A stretch of DNA of 64,000 bases from Phaeotremella fagi (lineage: Eukaryota > Basidiomycota > Tremellomycetes > Tremellales > Phaeotremellaceae), in assembly GCA_001599715.1 (NCBI GenBank), contig BCHU01000003.1:310001-374000 (forward strand), in the 5' to 3' direction. The position numbers and the translations under genes are program-made. Below, one piece after another: positions 1-11,591 of this stretch. Within the stretch, counting starts at the first letter, position 1. Each line of letters begins with the position of its first letter. The notes under the pieces were generated by a model. That model did no database searches, had not been told where the DNA came from, and worked only from the letters and a program-made list of their open reading frames with translations.

Positions 1-1584
1 CATGCCATCCAAGCATAAAACTGCTAAATCCACAGGCAGCGATTGCTTGTAAAAAAGTTCGATAATTTGGTGTACGCCAAAGTGGGATGAGTTGGATGAT
101 TTGCGTTATCCCTGTTAAGATGAAACAATGGAGTGGAGTTATTGTAGGTAAAACAGCGAAATTGGTATCACCAACTAATCCTCTTGATGTGGATGCGATA
201 CCGGACGACGAGAAGGGGAGTGAAAGATTCAGTCGTTTGATCGCTTTTCGTATCAGCGATGGGGTGTTTGTGGTCAAATGCTTACCTTGAAGTAAAATTC
301 TATCGACTAGGGTGACACCCGCCCACGCACTGGGAGTTCTGTTAGCATACTTCTACCCATTGTAAACGGATATCACTCACTTTGGAGCCCAGTACGCATG
401 CATCAAACCTCTAGTGAAGGGGAAAAGTCGTGAAATCAACTGAGCTCCTTGGCCAAGATAGACGAAAGGTCCTAAAGATAGGGCGAAGATGACAAGAGTA
501 ACAGTACCAATTTGAATAAGAGGTTTGAGATTCAGGTTCAGACCTGGGAAAATTGTCATTTAGACCTTGTCCGTTTGTCGTGTCTGACATACCTTGCCCT
601 GGTGGAATACAATATGCTCTAAGGAGGAATATGAACCAAGCTGGAGCTAGATATACGTATATATGTCTTGAACTATTTAGTAGATGAAGCGTGTAGGGAC
701 TCACTTGAACATCAATAAAGCGGCAAAGCAACTAGCACACAGCATCGGTCGACCCTGCAGATTTTAGCTATAGATCGACATACCAGAACCCACTTCTTTC
801 GCCCCCACCAAACTCCAAATCATTATCCCAAAAAGAAACCCGTTATATTGAAAATGTATCGAATCCAGAATCAGGAATCCAGGATGAAAAGCTATTGCCA
901 AAGCGATGTTTGAAGCTGTTTTATTTTCAGGTGATGCCTTTGCCAATCTTCTTTTATCAGTTTAAAGTCCAATCTGTGAGAGAAGTCTTCACCTTAATAG
1001 ACCCAATACCAGTAATATCTCTGACAGTAATACACTGGTTCTCATGTATGCGACGACATCCCATCCTTCCACAGGTGATGCTGAAATCTGTAAAAGGTGA
1101 TTCGAGATTTTGATGGGGAGGAGCTTTGCTGGTAAAGCTAGGACATATGAAAAGTAGGCGAAGAATGGTGGGTAGTCTAACGCTGAATTTTGGAAGGCAA
1201 TCAGTCTCCATCCATTTGGCATGGATTTTTTTTCTCACTCCATTCTGACGTTGCCTAGATTTTGATTAGTGAATAAAGTCAAGCTATTGAATTTATGACT
1301 CACTTCGTAATACCACTCTTTTAAAGCAAGCTGGGATGTCAGTGCCAACCAATTACGATGGACCTAGGGACAATAAGATAGTAGTAGGTGAAGTGATTAG
1401 CTAAACTCAAGGTAAAGAGTCGATCTAGACCTACCTCGAAATCTGTACTCTTACTTGGTAACCCAAAAGATCAGCTCAAAGGTTTTACCACTGAGCCTGT
1501 TACTCACTACGCTGGATATAAAAGTAATTTCAAGACAGTACTTGCTATCCAAGTATCCCTCTGTGTTGTTGAGAGACCCAACAT
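1..1584 (-). CDS. ALG8: ALG8-type dolichyl-P-Glc alpha-1,3-glucosyltransferase, 5' part (3' end outside window)
   Basis: ER-membrane glucosyltransferase of the ALG6/ALG8 family, which adds glucose to the lipid-linked oligosaccharide for N-glycosylation. I start it at the ATG at 1584; exons joined at GTGAGT/GTAGGT donors read, in order, a block ending [14 protein letters not shown] (about 1500-1320), KEWYYE followed after an intron by [10 protein letters not shown] (about 1190-1130), [18 protein letters not shown] (about 880-820) and [17 protein letters not shown] (about 440-380). The first two blocks match ALG8 (STDFEVHRNWLA) better than ALG6. At the left edge the frame still runs through [18 protein letters not shown] and FSSFMLGWH, where the family continues with VHEK, so only the extreme C-terminus is missing. 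At least five introns. Its start faces the transporter gene at 2137, so the two probably share a promoter region. Confidence 0.88.
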
Positions 1585-2136
1585 GGTGAATGATATCTGT
1601 CAGTATAATTAAATGATATTATTGCCAGCTATTTCTGAACATTTCAACGTGTCAGGAGGATCCTGTTAGTGGGGCTCCAAGACTACTCCTAAAGGTGGCG
1701 CTGATATGGTGGTACATCAACATCAAAATTTAGCTTGACTCCTAGGTAAATAATTTCTCGAGATCACCAAGGACATCACATCTCTTCCACCAGGTAAGAT
1801 GATCACCCCTCTCTCAATTTATGACTCCCACTCTGTCACCGCCGATGTTTTCGCGATCCTCGGATCGGTTAACATCACAACGGTATTCGACGGATTAGCC
1901 AGCGCCAAAACGGCCGAGAGAAAATCTTAATTCCGGATTCCATTCAAAAGTCTTATCGTTAATTCAATTTTTGTTATGATCGATCCTTCGTTTAAGTTCC
2001 ATATATAAGTATCATGCCGGGGACGTGACTTTCAACAAACTTCTTTATGTCTAAATAATTTATCTATCCAAAAGCAAATCACAGAAATACCCACTTCTCT
2101 CTGAGTGTTAAATCTACGATCGCGATAAACACCAGT
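1585..2136. promoter_or_regulatory. Divergent intergenic region, ALG8 / MFS transporter
   Basis: 552 bases between two genes transcribed away from each other, so it must hold both promoters and 5' leaders. I see no long ORF or RNA gene. A TATA-like run (atatataagtat) lies at about 2002-2013, roughly 125-135 bases upstream of the transporter ATG. Confidence 0.5.
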
Positions 2137-3999
2137 ATGAGTTCCCAAACAAGACCACTGGAGGGTATCGACGAGTCCCAAAAATTAGAGTCGAATCCCA
2201 ACAAACCCCATCGATCACCTACAACACCTTTCAAACCACTAACACCAATGCTCTCGCGCTTATCAACAAGAACGCTACACAGACCACCAACACGATCCGA
2301 TGGCTTCGATAACATCCCCCCACCCCTCCCCTCTTCTCCTAACGCTTTGGAAAGACGATTAACGTTGGATCCAGATTTAACACGACAGATGGCAATTGAT
2401 GATGTTGATATTGGTCCGCCACCTGAAGGTGGGAAAGACGCTTGGCTCTGTATCTTCTCAGCGTTTTTCGTCTTGTTTTGCGTATTTGGTTTTGGTGAGT
2501 CAGAATTTACTCGAAGATAATCTAGTTCGTTATACTGACGATAAATCTTAGTAACTGGGTTTGGTCAACTACAAACCTATTATCTGGAAAATCAGTTATC
2601 TCAATATTCCAAGTCTACAGTGGCGTAAGTCAATTTCGTTTCAGAGTTTCCCATCAAGGTCATGCATGATCAGGAAGCTGATATTGAAAACAGCTGGATA
2701 TCATCTAGTCAAGGTTTCTTTGTGTTTTTCGGATCAATCTTTGCTGGTAGATTCTTTGATTCCCACGGATCAAGAGGATTAACGATTTTGGGAACGACGC
2801 TGGCTGTGGTGTCCTTAATATGCGTTGCATGTGAGCTGCTCCTACTATACGATCCAGTATATTAAGCTGACCTCAAATCAAGTTTGCAAAGAATACTATC
2901 AATTCTTCCTTGCTCATTCACTTTTCGGGATCGCAGGGTCACTCCTCTATTCACCCGCTACAGCAGTCGCTGGCCATTGGTTCATGAGGAGAAGAAGTAC
3001 TGCAGTCGGAGTAGTAGTTTGCGGAAGTGGTTTAGGAGGAGTCATCTATCCAATCGCTTTGAAAATGCTTTTACAAGAAATGCGTACGTTGGTCGCACTT
3101 TTCCATGTGTTTTCATTAGCTGATTTACTATCCAGAGTTTCGGAATGCCATCCTCATTATCGCTGGGATGAACGCGGTTTTGACTTTCCCTTCGTGGTTC
3201 TGGCTCAGAGGTAGATTACCTCCCAGGCAACCTCCTCCAATAAGCAGTTTGAAGGGACCATGGAAAGAAGCACGATACACATGCTTAGTAATAGGATCAT
3301 CAATAATGATGCTAAAGTGAGTGAAGTGAGATACCAGCAAGGTAAACTTCATAACTGACAAAAAATTCCAGCTGGTTATCACCCTATTTCTACGCCCCAA
3401 TCCTCTCCTCCTCCAACCAAGTACCCCAAAACATCTCATCCTATTCCATAGCCCTCCTCCAAACAGGTTCATTCCTCGGCAGAGGTACCTCAGGATTTCT
3501 TGCAGATAAATTCGGAGTTTGGAACATGTTCATCACCTCCGCCCTATCGATGTCAATCTCCACTCTTGCTTTCTGGATCGGTGTACCAATCAGTACACCG
3601 GGGGTCGTTATTGGGTTATTGAGTTATGGATATTTCTCGGGCGCTTGGATAGCTTTGGTCGCTGCTTCCACAGGGGCCATCTCGCCAACTAGAGAATTTG
3701 GGATGCGGTTGGGAATGTTGTGGACCGTCACTTCTTTCCCTATCCTAGCTGGACCTGTTATTTGTGGACGTGAGTGATTTTTTATGTTTTCGCTGCAACG
3801 GACGATTGTTGATTAAGTATCAATAGTTCTTGTTGGTGTTGACAACAACAAATTCACTTACGCAGGAATCTTCTGCGGTGTAACTTTCTTCATCGGTACC
3901 ATCGTAACAATTTTTCCAAGAATCGTCGATCTCTTTACCTCAACACGCTCCAAAGTTTGTCAAGACAACGAGGAGTCGGATGAAAAGTCAGATTCATGA
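2137..3999 (+). CDS. Monocarboxylate-type MFS transporter
   Basis: Major facilitator superfamily protein of the fungal monocarboxylate-porter-like group (Mch type), an integral membrane transporter; substrate cannot be read from sequence. ATG at 2137; the first exon carries a roughly 95-residue Ser/Thr/Pro-rich cytosolic N-tail, then the conserved entry motif PPEGGKDAWLCIFSAFFV. The donor is GTGAGT at 2495 and the acceptor ends at 2551, giving TGFGQLQTYYLENQLSQY, the family's loop after helix 1. Later exons hold GRFFDSHGSRGL (about 2748-2784), the helix 4 region GSLLYSPATAVAGHWF with RRRSTAVGVVVCGSGLGGV (about 2938-3040), and a second half with GTSGFLADKFGVWNMF (about 3484-3530). Stop at 3997-3999 after a short acidic tail. 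At least five short introns. No sign of decay. Confidence 0.85.
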
Positions 4000-4148
4000 T
4001 CACCGTTTATCACGAGTTTTGTTTACTTCATCACCTCATTCATCATTCATAGAACATAAATAGACGATACCCCGCACAAGATATCTAAATATGCATACAA
4101 CAGTACCAAGTCATTGTTATATCAGATAAATCTGAAGAGTTACACCTC

Positions 4149-6849
4149 CTACGGACCCTTAGCCTCCTTCCTCTCCCGTCTAGCTAATCGTCTCTTCACC
4201 AACGCCTCATACTCACTCATCCCATCAACCAGTAGTTTGATCTTACATTTATCAACTAAATAAGTCTGACCTTTCTTTACCACACCCTTGGTACCCGTTT
4301 CTTCTTCTGAAGATGATTCTGAACTTTCAGACGATTCACTGTCATCGTCATCTTCGTCCGTGAGATTGATTCTCTTTTGACGTTCAATTACAATCTTACT
4401 GAACCATCTAGGGATCATACATCAGTGATCCATCACCACCGCATGTTAAAAATCGTCAAACTCACCGATCATGGGTGATCAAGATAATACCTCCACTAAA
4501 TTTTTTCAAGTCATCTCCAAGAGCCTCGATCGTAGGTTTATCAACATGAGTCGTAACTTCATCAAGTAATCTACGTCATGAAAGCCACATCAGTCTACGC
4601 TCAATTTCAAAGTCAAACTCTCGACTTACAGTAGATTTGGAGGTTTGAACAGAATCAACGATAGCGCCAATCGTACTTTCTGACCACCAGAGAGCGCCGC
4701 CAACGGAGTCTCACTTGCGATTTTCCCCGTTAAACCAAATGAACCTAAACATCGCCTTGCTTCTTGATCGGTCACTAGACCTTCACCAGGTGCTGTGGTT
4801 ACAGTCGTTGAATTTGATTTTTCGAAATGTTCTAGGAAATACTTCAATGCTGTAGTCTTAGGGAAAGCTGAGAGGACTTCTACGGAGTCCTACAGGAGGT
4901 TTCAGTTTGGATTTCGACATGGAAAAGCCATTGATTTACCTGCGAGAAATACCCTATACGAAGTTGAGGATGTCGAATGATAGTTCCTTTCGTAGGAACC
5001 GTCTCACCAGCTATCATCTTAGCTAAAGTAGATTTACCTTGACCATTAGCACCGACGAAAGCACATCTTCCGCCCTGATCGACAGTGAAAGTAACACCTT
5101 CAAGTACGTTTGTAGAATCCTTCCCTTTATACTTAAAAGCAACTCCTTCAAAATGAATCAAATCACCAACAGTTCTCAGAGCTGGTGGGTCGTGAATTTT
5201 TATCCTGACTTCCTTCTCTTTGGCTTCTATGTCAATCCCCTCTCTTGAGGATAAATGGTAACCTTCAAGATCTCTGTTCAGTTTGAATCTACCACCTTTG
5301 GCTGATTTCTCTAAACCCCATCGATCATCCAGTTTCTTTTGACGAGATTTAACCATACGTTGACTGAAAATGGGATTTAGTAACTCGAATGTGTCAGTCC
5401 GACTTACCGATTTTCATCGCCTGTTTGTTTTGCTGAACGTTTCCCTTCTTGGATGGAAGCCTCGATCTGACAGTCGGTGTATCAGCTAAGCTCTTAAACA
5501 ATAACAAAGTCAACTTACGTGTTCCTTCTTCTTATCCATAGCGGCTTGTTGCTTCTCTTTCCCCTTTCTCTCTTTCCTCTCCTGGATTTCCATCGCTCTC
5601 GGCGTCCCTTCAAAGTATTTGAGTGAATTAAATCGAATAGCAATAGTTTCATCAACGATATGATTCAAGAAAAATTGATCATGCGACGTGAGAACGAGTG
5701 TTCGTTCAGATTCCGTATTTGAGAGATACTGTTCTAACCAGATAGTAGCTTCCAAATCCTGAGCACAATATCAACACATGTTAATTTACTCACAGAACAA
5801 AAGAGATCTACGACTTACCAAGAAATTTGAAGGTTCATCTAACAGAAGAACATCACTTTCGATGAGTAACGCTATAGCTAAGGTACATCTAGATTTCCAA
5901 CCACCTGATAACGCAGAGTATGGGCCATCAATTCTTGACTGGCTGAAACCTAGACCACGTAGTAATCGAGCAGCTTGAGGTTCTGTAGAACTAGCATCCA
6001 ACTACAGTGCACTCGATTAGTACAGGATATACGAGGTGAATTTGTATACATACTAATTCCAGAGTCATTTGAACTTCTGCCAACATTTCAGTTGCTTTTG
6101 ATGCCCATTCGACGTCAACTGTTCCACTGGCAAGTCTGGGTACAACGATGATAAGTATCTCACATAAACACGGTTAGCAGGACCTACTTCTTCTCAGCTT
6201 CCTCTACCACAGCTTCAGACTTCAATTCCTCTTCCCTAGCTTTCTTCCCTCTAGCTCCCGATCGACGAGACGCAACTCGTCTAGCTTCCTCCAAACTCTT
6301 TCTCGCCCTTTTCAGCAAGATGGTATCGATCAGAATTTGGGATTCTTGAGGGTTCGTAGACTCAAGTGCTTTGGTCAAGGCTGACATAGAGGCACCGGAG
6401 TCAGTTTCACAAATCACATCCTTGAGGGGCTCACTGTCGAAATCCGCTAAAGCCTCTCTACGAACTACATGACCACTAACGACGTGTTGTAGAACCGTCT
6501 TCTCCTCTTTGTTCTCACTAATATCTCCATTTTCGGTCCCACCAATAACAGCATCCTCTTCGTTGATCTGAGATACCAAGCAGATATTCAGTGATGGTGA
6601 TAAGCCAGGTATGAGTTTATCCGCTAACGCCTGTAGTAAAGTCGATTTCCCACTTCCGTTACGTCCTACCAAAGCATATCTTATCCCACTTTTCAATCTA
6701 AGTTTGGAATTGGTGATGACATCTTTCCCTCCTATTGTTATTGTTACATCTTGAAGATCGATTTCGGTGCTTGAAGTTGGATCTAGAGTTGCGGAGTGAA
6801 ATCGAGATTGCTGAGAAGTTGCTGTGATGGCAGATTGGGCCAAGGTCAT
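4149..6849 (-). CDS. ABCF-type soluble ATPase (twin ABC cassettes)
   Basis: Cytosolic ABC protein of the ABCF class (ribosome-associated GCN20/ARB1-like proteins), with two nucleotide-binding domains and no membrane segments. Start ATG at 6849. Domain 1: Walker A GRNGSGKST (about 6670-6644), signature LSGGW (about 5912-5898), Walker B LLLDEPSNFL (about 5850-5820) and switch histidine LTSHDQFF (about 5690-5670). A charged linker follows (about 5620-5520). Domain 2: Walker A GANGQGKST (about 5060-5034), signature LSGGQKVRLAL (about 4705-4673) and a spliced Walker B reading LLLDEVTTHVDKPT (about 4640-4530), then ILITHDR. The C-tail is acidic and Ser-rich (DDDDSESSESSESS) and ends in a basic helix. 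The second Walker B region is atypical: most ABCF proteins have DEPTNHLD. Which ABCF subfamily it belongs to is unclear. Several short introns. Confidence 0.85.
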
Positions 6850-7351
6850 TGTTCTTAGTTTGAGTATTTATGAATGTTATGTTGTCATTGTCACTATTAC
6901 TATCACTATGCTCTCTACATGATCACTATTCGACTCTTAAAAGTGGTGAGTTGAGTTGAGTTAATCTAATCGTAGGAGCTGACCGATCGGATCCGAAATC
7001 TATATCAAGTGGCATTCAATGAGTTTGGCAAAACAAAGGTCTTCTTCAATAATACATCCACTATCGACTCATACATATCCGTCTCATCCCTACCTTCTAT
7101 TATGAATTATTAACAGACGGAATAAAATCACGCAACTTCCCTCATTCACAATCAAGGAAGTCCACACATTGGTCGTCGTCTGACTCATCTCCTTCCGGTG
7201 ACTTATCGTCGTCGAGTGATTGAGTAGTAAGGGGCCACAGGTTGGCATCACATTGGGACAAGTGGAAGTCAACTAGCTTCCCCTTCAAAGAAATCATCTT
7301 TTCCTTTAATTCCTTCCACTACTGACCTTCAGTCAAGAGTTCATCCCCATT
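6850..7351. other. Intergenic, no gene seen
   Basis: Lies between the start of the ABCF gene and the stop of the small unknown gene, both on the minus strand. It contains the ABCF promoter and the 3' end of the unknown gene. Short ORFs here have no coding look that I can recognise. Confidence 0.4.
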
Positions 7352-7885
7352 TTATAAACTGTCTCCGACATCCACTAAATATGTTTCTCCTCCAATTTGT
7401 TCGGCCAAATCCTCCAAATTATATACCTCGCCACCCTCCATATATTTATCGTAAGTCCACTCATTCGACAGACCGGTTATCAAAGGCAACCACTGAGATT
7501 TCTCTGGATGAGTATGAGTCTCGTGGCGCTCAGCAATGGACGTGGTTTCAGTAGTAGACCAAGCGGTGCAGATGATTGGACCAGAAAGTCGTTTTGGAAG
7601 AACAGCGACCCAATTGGTACCATCACTTTTCTCACCTTGAGTCGAGGACATAGAGAACATCACACTTGAACCACGGCGACTAAGGGAGACGGTTTGTTCT
7701 TTAACAAGAATGTTTCCATACATCCTGACCCCGTTCCCTCATTCAGCTCGGTACATTCTACTGCGATAAGTCACTCACACGCTAACGCCTTGACTGGCTC
7801 TAACCCATCCTTCTCTCATAGAATCTTTCTTCAAGTCGGTAGCATATGTGATAGGACGACCCAAACTACGTTTTTGGGCTTGCAT
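7352..7885 (-). CDS. Small protein of unknown function, two exons
   Basis: I do not recognise this gene. Start chosen at the ATG at 7885, which opens MQAQKRSLGRPITYATDL and runs to a GTGAGT donor at about 7779; a 54-nt intron ends in GGTCAG at about 7726, and the frame continues to a TAA at 7352-7354. The product is about 160 residues, with no signal peptide or membrane segment. It is hydrophilic, with an acidic C-terminal third (GGEVYNLEDLAEQIGG). The intron has standard ends and its removal joins two open frames, which is the main reason to believe the gene. Coding support otherwise is weak. Confidence 0.5.
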
Positions 7886-8586
7886 GTTGATTGTCGATTG
7901 ACAGGGGTATTTAAGTTATGGGAGTACTTCTTGAAGTAGAGGAGGAATATGTTGAAGTAAAAAGAAGAACAACATTCTATACCAGCATTACTGTGCTTAC
8001 ATATTGCAAGAGTTTTTCCCCATTGCCTTCTAGTCGTGCAGCTGTGTGAAAGGAACGGTACGTACATATATGTGTGGACTTTCCTCTCCTTTGTTTTCAC
8101 CTTTCAAGGTCTAATGCATTACACCGATCGGGATTCAAGTGTGCACAAGTTAAGAATCGATTTGGCCGATTTCTTTTGCTCTTCCAACATGGGAAGGCCA
8201 AAGTACCGATGCCCTCTTGGTGCAGCAAGGCAGAATCGAGGGCAGCCAGTCAGCCCTGCCAATGATTCTCATAGAAATTGCTCTCAAAGAGTTCGACGAT
8301 TTCTCTCCCTTCTTTTTCTGTTGCCACAGAGTGCAGGTTCTTGTTTACTCTTTGCATCATTGGTTAAGTCAATTGTTGAATTCTCTTATCATACTGTACT
8401 ATCGTATCAACCTATTTCTTGTCGTGATGAACATTCAAATCCTTTGTTATAGACAGATCGGACACTCCATTGTCGAGTGGTCTTCTTAATAAGTTTTGAT
8501 AGACTGAATGAGAAAATAATTTTCTGGTTGCTCTCCTTCTTCTTCTTCTTCTTTTTCTCACAAGCCTCTGCTAACGCATCCACAGT
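7886..8586. other. Intergenic region with probable 5' UTR intron of the next gene
   Basis: 700 bases between divergent genes. Just before the ATG at 8587 there is a long pyrimidine tract (about 8530-8559), a branch-point-like ctaac (about 8571-8575) and ccacag ending one base before the ATG. This looks like a 3' splice site, so the following gene may have a spliced leader. A TACTGTA heptamer lies at 8392. Several plus-strand ORFs of 60-140 codons overlap here but show no conserved look. Confidence 0.4.
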
Positions 8587-9859
8587 ATGTCAAACCATCC
8601 ATCAGAACCTTCATCAAGTTTCTCAAAGAGTCTCTCTGTTTACGGTAACCCAAAGCTTCCTCCAGAACTATGGTCGTTGATCTGTGAGCAAAGCAATCAA
8701 ATGTCTCTGTTCAACTTGTCGCTGGTTAACTCGGTGAGTGGTAGCGTGCAAATGTCACACATGTATCCAGACTACCTGCTGATACAGTATTGATAACTAG
8801 CCTATTGGGAGACTTGCTCAAACCGTCCTCTACCACAACCCCACTACGGATGATATCAATGGTTTCGTTTCAAGAGGGTTTGATCCTGAAATTGGTTATA
8901 TCCTACCGACAGACTCAAAGCTTTGGCGCTTATCCCAAACTAAAAGTCTCCACTGGAAATCACGTTCAATCAGCACAAAAGTGGGGGCCGAAAAAGATCC
9001 AGAAGCCTTAATAAGCTCTTTAGCAGCACTGGAGATTGAAGAATCCGAATCCTGGGAGAAAATCATCAATAATATCAAGTACACCAGCCAACACAATGTG
9101 TTTCAAAACCTTCAAACTCTAGCCGTTAGCCTAACATGGCACCATGTACCATTATACATGCTGTTTGGAAAACAGTCTTTTGCTTATCATTCGGTTCAAA
9201 AAACTCAGATACAAAGAAGAATGGAAGCAACAATCGAAATTGTCAACTCCTCAAATGTTGCAACAATTTGTCTCTCTGGGTTCCGTTGTCTTCCCCTTGT
9301 TTCCAGCTTCAAAACAAGTCTAAAAAATACTGGTCCACTTCTTCAAGTGATCTACCACGATCATTTACCATTTGTGTCATATTGGGACAGCTTTGAAAAC
9401 CGAAATTATATTCCTGTTACTGCAGGCATACAGAACATCTACTGCCTTGACAACATTGGAGTGGATGGGGAAGTGGAATCTTTTGTGAAGAATATAAACA
9501 TTGGGATCAAAGCTCTGCCCAAACAAATGAATGATATAGCAGATGAATGTTCAACTGCTAAAGATGGCCAAACTCAAAATAGAAATGAAATCATTGATAC
9601 TTTAGTCAAACGTACTTCTTTACTCTTCTACAGTGAGGTTTACAAAGATCAGTTGAGCTTTCTCTGGAATAATGAGGAGAAGTGGTTAGAGGAAGTTACA
9701 GACAGGATCATGGAAGGTGTTGAAAAGAAGTATCAACCCAAACTTGATTTGAGAGAGTTGAAACATTGGCCGGGATGTAAAGCTTGTGGTCGTGATCATT
9801 CTGATTTGAGGTATCATACGATTACCGAGGATAATAAGTATGGTCAGGTCCTTATGTAG
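8587..9859 (+). CDS. F-box-like protein, family A copy 1
   Basis: Probable substrate adaptor of an SCF-type ubiquitin ligase, judged from an N-terminal F-box-like segment (YGNPKLPPELWSLICEQ followed by a hydrophobic NLSLVNS). Exon 1 is 8587-8733, ending at a GTGAGT donor; the acceptor aactag ends at 8800 and exon 2 is 8801-9859, about 401 residues in all. Exon 2 has exactly the same length (1059 nt) as in the neighbour at 10178, and the intron sits at the same place in phase 0. Shared blocks include RRMEATIEIVNSS, the STG-like LLQVIYH, TAGIQNIYCLD and LPKQMNDIAD. The C-terminus has a CxxC pair (GCKACG). A third relative is at 61721-62966. The substrate is unknown, and the F-box call is by eye only. 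Confidence 0.68.
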
Positions 9860-10177
9860 ATCAGTAAATGGAAATGCAACACATTTGTAAATTTCATACA
9901 ACAATGGGCTGACCCATAACACAGTGATGTACAAGCTGCTTGCATTGTCGTTCTATCCGGAAATGTGTTTCAAAAATCCAAGTCAGTGGAAACAACTACA
10001 ATATCCCGCCTCTCTTGGCGAAGTTTTCTCCCCCTAATGGGCTCATTGTTCTTTTGTGATAAAAGCGCAGAGCACTCCTTTCAATGGTCTTCCAAGACGA
10101 TCGTGACTGATTCGACTCATTTACCAACCCAGCCACACTTATCCTGCTCTTTTTCTTCTTTACAATATCTCCAAAGC
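9860..10177. other. Intergenic between tandem family A genes
   Basis: 318 bases separating two same-strand paralogues. It must hold the 3' end of copy 1 and the promoter of copy 2. I see no gene. Confidence 0.4.
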
Positions 10178-11455
10178 ATGTCAGACAAATCGACGACATC
10201 TGAAGAGATATTTCTCTATGGTAAACCAGCTCTTCCAAAAGAAGTATGGTTATCAATCTTGGAACAGCTCCGTGTTTCTGCACCTCAAGGACCATGGGGT
10301 GTTACCAAAGATCATCTTGATCAAAAACCATTAACCTCAATGTTAGGTCTTAATTCTGTGAGTGAGTGACACTAGGGTTCTCTGACACAGTTTTAGGGAA
10401 TTCGGTCTCTTGCTGGTTTGGTTCTATATGGTTCACCACTTACATACGATATTGAGCGTTTTATTTCTCAAAAATTCGATTCTGAACGCGATACACGACC
10501 ATCAAACAATAAGCTTTCACTTCTATCAGGGGTCAAGCACCTTCGTTGGCTTTCCCGTCAGGATGTATACAATAATACAAGAAACTCAGAAAAACGTGGA
10601 AATATATCAACAGAACCATTTGTTCTGGAAGAGATTGATGAACACAAGTATTGGAAGCAAACGATGGAAAATCTTGAATATTCAAATCAATTCGGTGTCT
10701 TTCAACAACTTGATACTCTATCAATCCAGCTAGCTGATTTTCCACTTCACTTCGTAGAACACTTGAAAAGCACTTCTGAAGAGTTCACCAAAGCCTCAAA
10801 AAGTAAAGTACGACGAACAATGGAAGCGACAACAGAGATTGTCAACCACTCAGACATCAGTACAGTTTGTTTCTCTCATTACATGGTTCCTCCGTCTTGC
10901 TCTTCGTTTAAACAAGTTATGAAAAGTACCGGTTCACCTCTCAAGGTCATTTATCACAACACTTTGGAATTCGCTTCTAGATTGAGTACCACAAGAACTC
11001 CCAAATTCATGTGCGCCACAGCAGGAATTACAAACATCTACTGCCTAGATTATGCATTATTCGGAACAGGCGATGGTTTTGCCACAAATATTCAGATTGC
11101 AATAGAACAACTCCCATCACAAATGGAAGCTATAGCAGACAAACTACAGATTACAGAAGGTACAACAACATCACAAAGAAGAGAAGAGATCATTGGTAAT
11201 TTGGCTTCACGTACATCAATGATCGTTTATGCTGAGATGGACAAAAAGGAACTAAGATCATATTGGGTAAACGGCGATAAATGGTTGAAAGAGTTGACGG
11301 AAAGCTTAGTAGGAGTTGTTGAGAAGAAATATAGACCTGAACTGGTGTTTAAAGGTTTGTCACAATGGAAAGAGTGTCAAGCTTGCGGGCTCAATCAATC
11401 CGGTTTAGTATATAAAGAGTGGAAACAGTCGGAGTTGGAAGAGTCAGAAGAGTAG
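10178..11455 (+). CDS. F-box-like protein, family A copy 2
   Basis: Tandem paralogue of the gene at 8587. ATG at 10178 opens MSDKSTTSEEIF, then the F-box-like LYGKPALPKEVWLSILEQL. Exon 1 is 10178-10357 (GTGAGT donor) and exon 2 is 10397-11455 (acceptor ttttag), so the intron is only 39 nt; the product is about 412 residues. Blocks shared with copy 1 are RRTMEATTEIVNHS, SCSSFKQVMKSTGSPLKVIY, TAGITNIYCLDYALFG, LPSQMEAIADKL and a tail with KWLKEL...EKKYRPEL. A C-terminal CxxC (ECQACG) is also kept. The copies have diverged widely, with conserved short blocks in variable sequence, so the duplication is old. A role as SCF adaptor is inferred from the F-box-like segment. Confidence 0.68.
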
Positions 11456-11591
11456 AATATTTGATCATAATATCTTAAGTTTATCTTTGTGAACGGTACT
11501 TGTCATGGTGATGACAGAAACCCTACAAAAAACAATTTCAAGAAGATCCCATAAAGGCATTCCAGAGCTACAACAAGTATCAGATCAAACA

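Noticed and set aside
87..290. Plus-strand ORF of 67 codons at the left edge
   Set aside because: It lies opposite the ALG8 C-terminal exon, whose frame reads family sequence ([12 protein letters not shown]). It is a shadow.
8036..8489. Overlapping plus-strand ORFs of 60-140 codons upstream of family A copy 1
   Set aside because: They share no block with any copy and fall before a likely leader intron. More likely 5' leader or intergenic.
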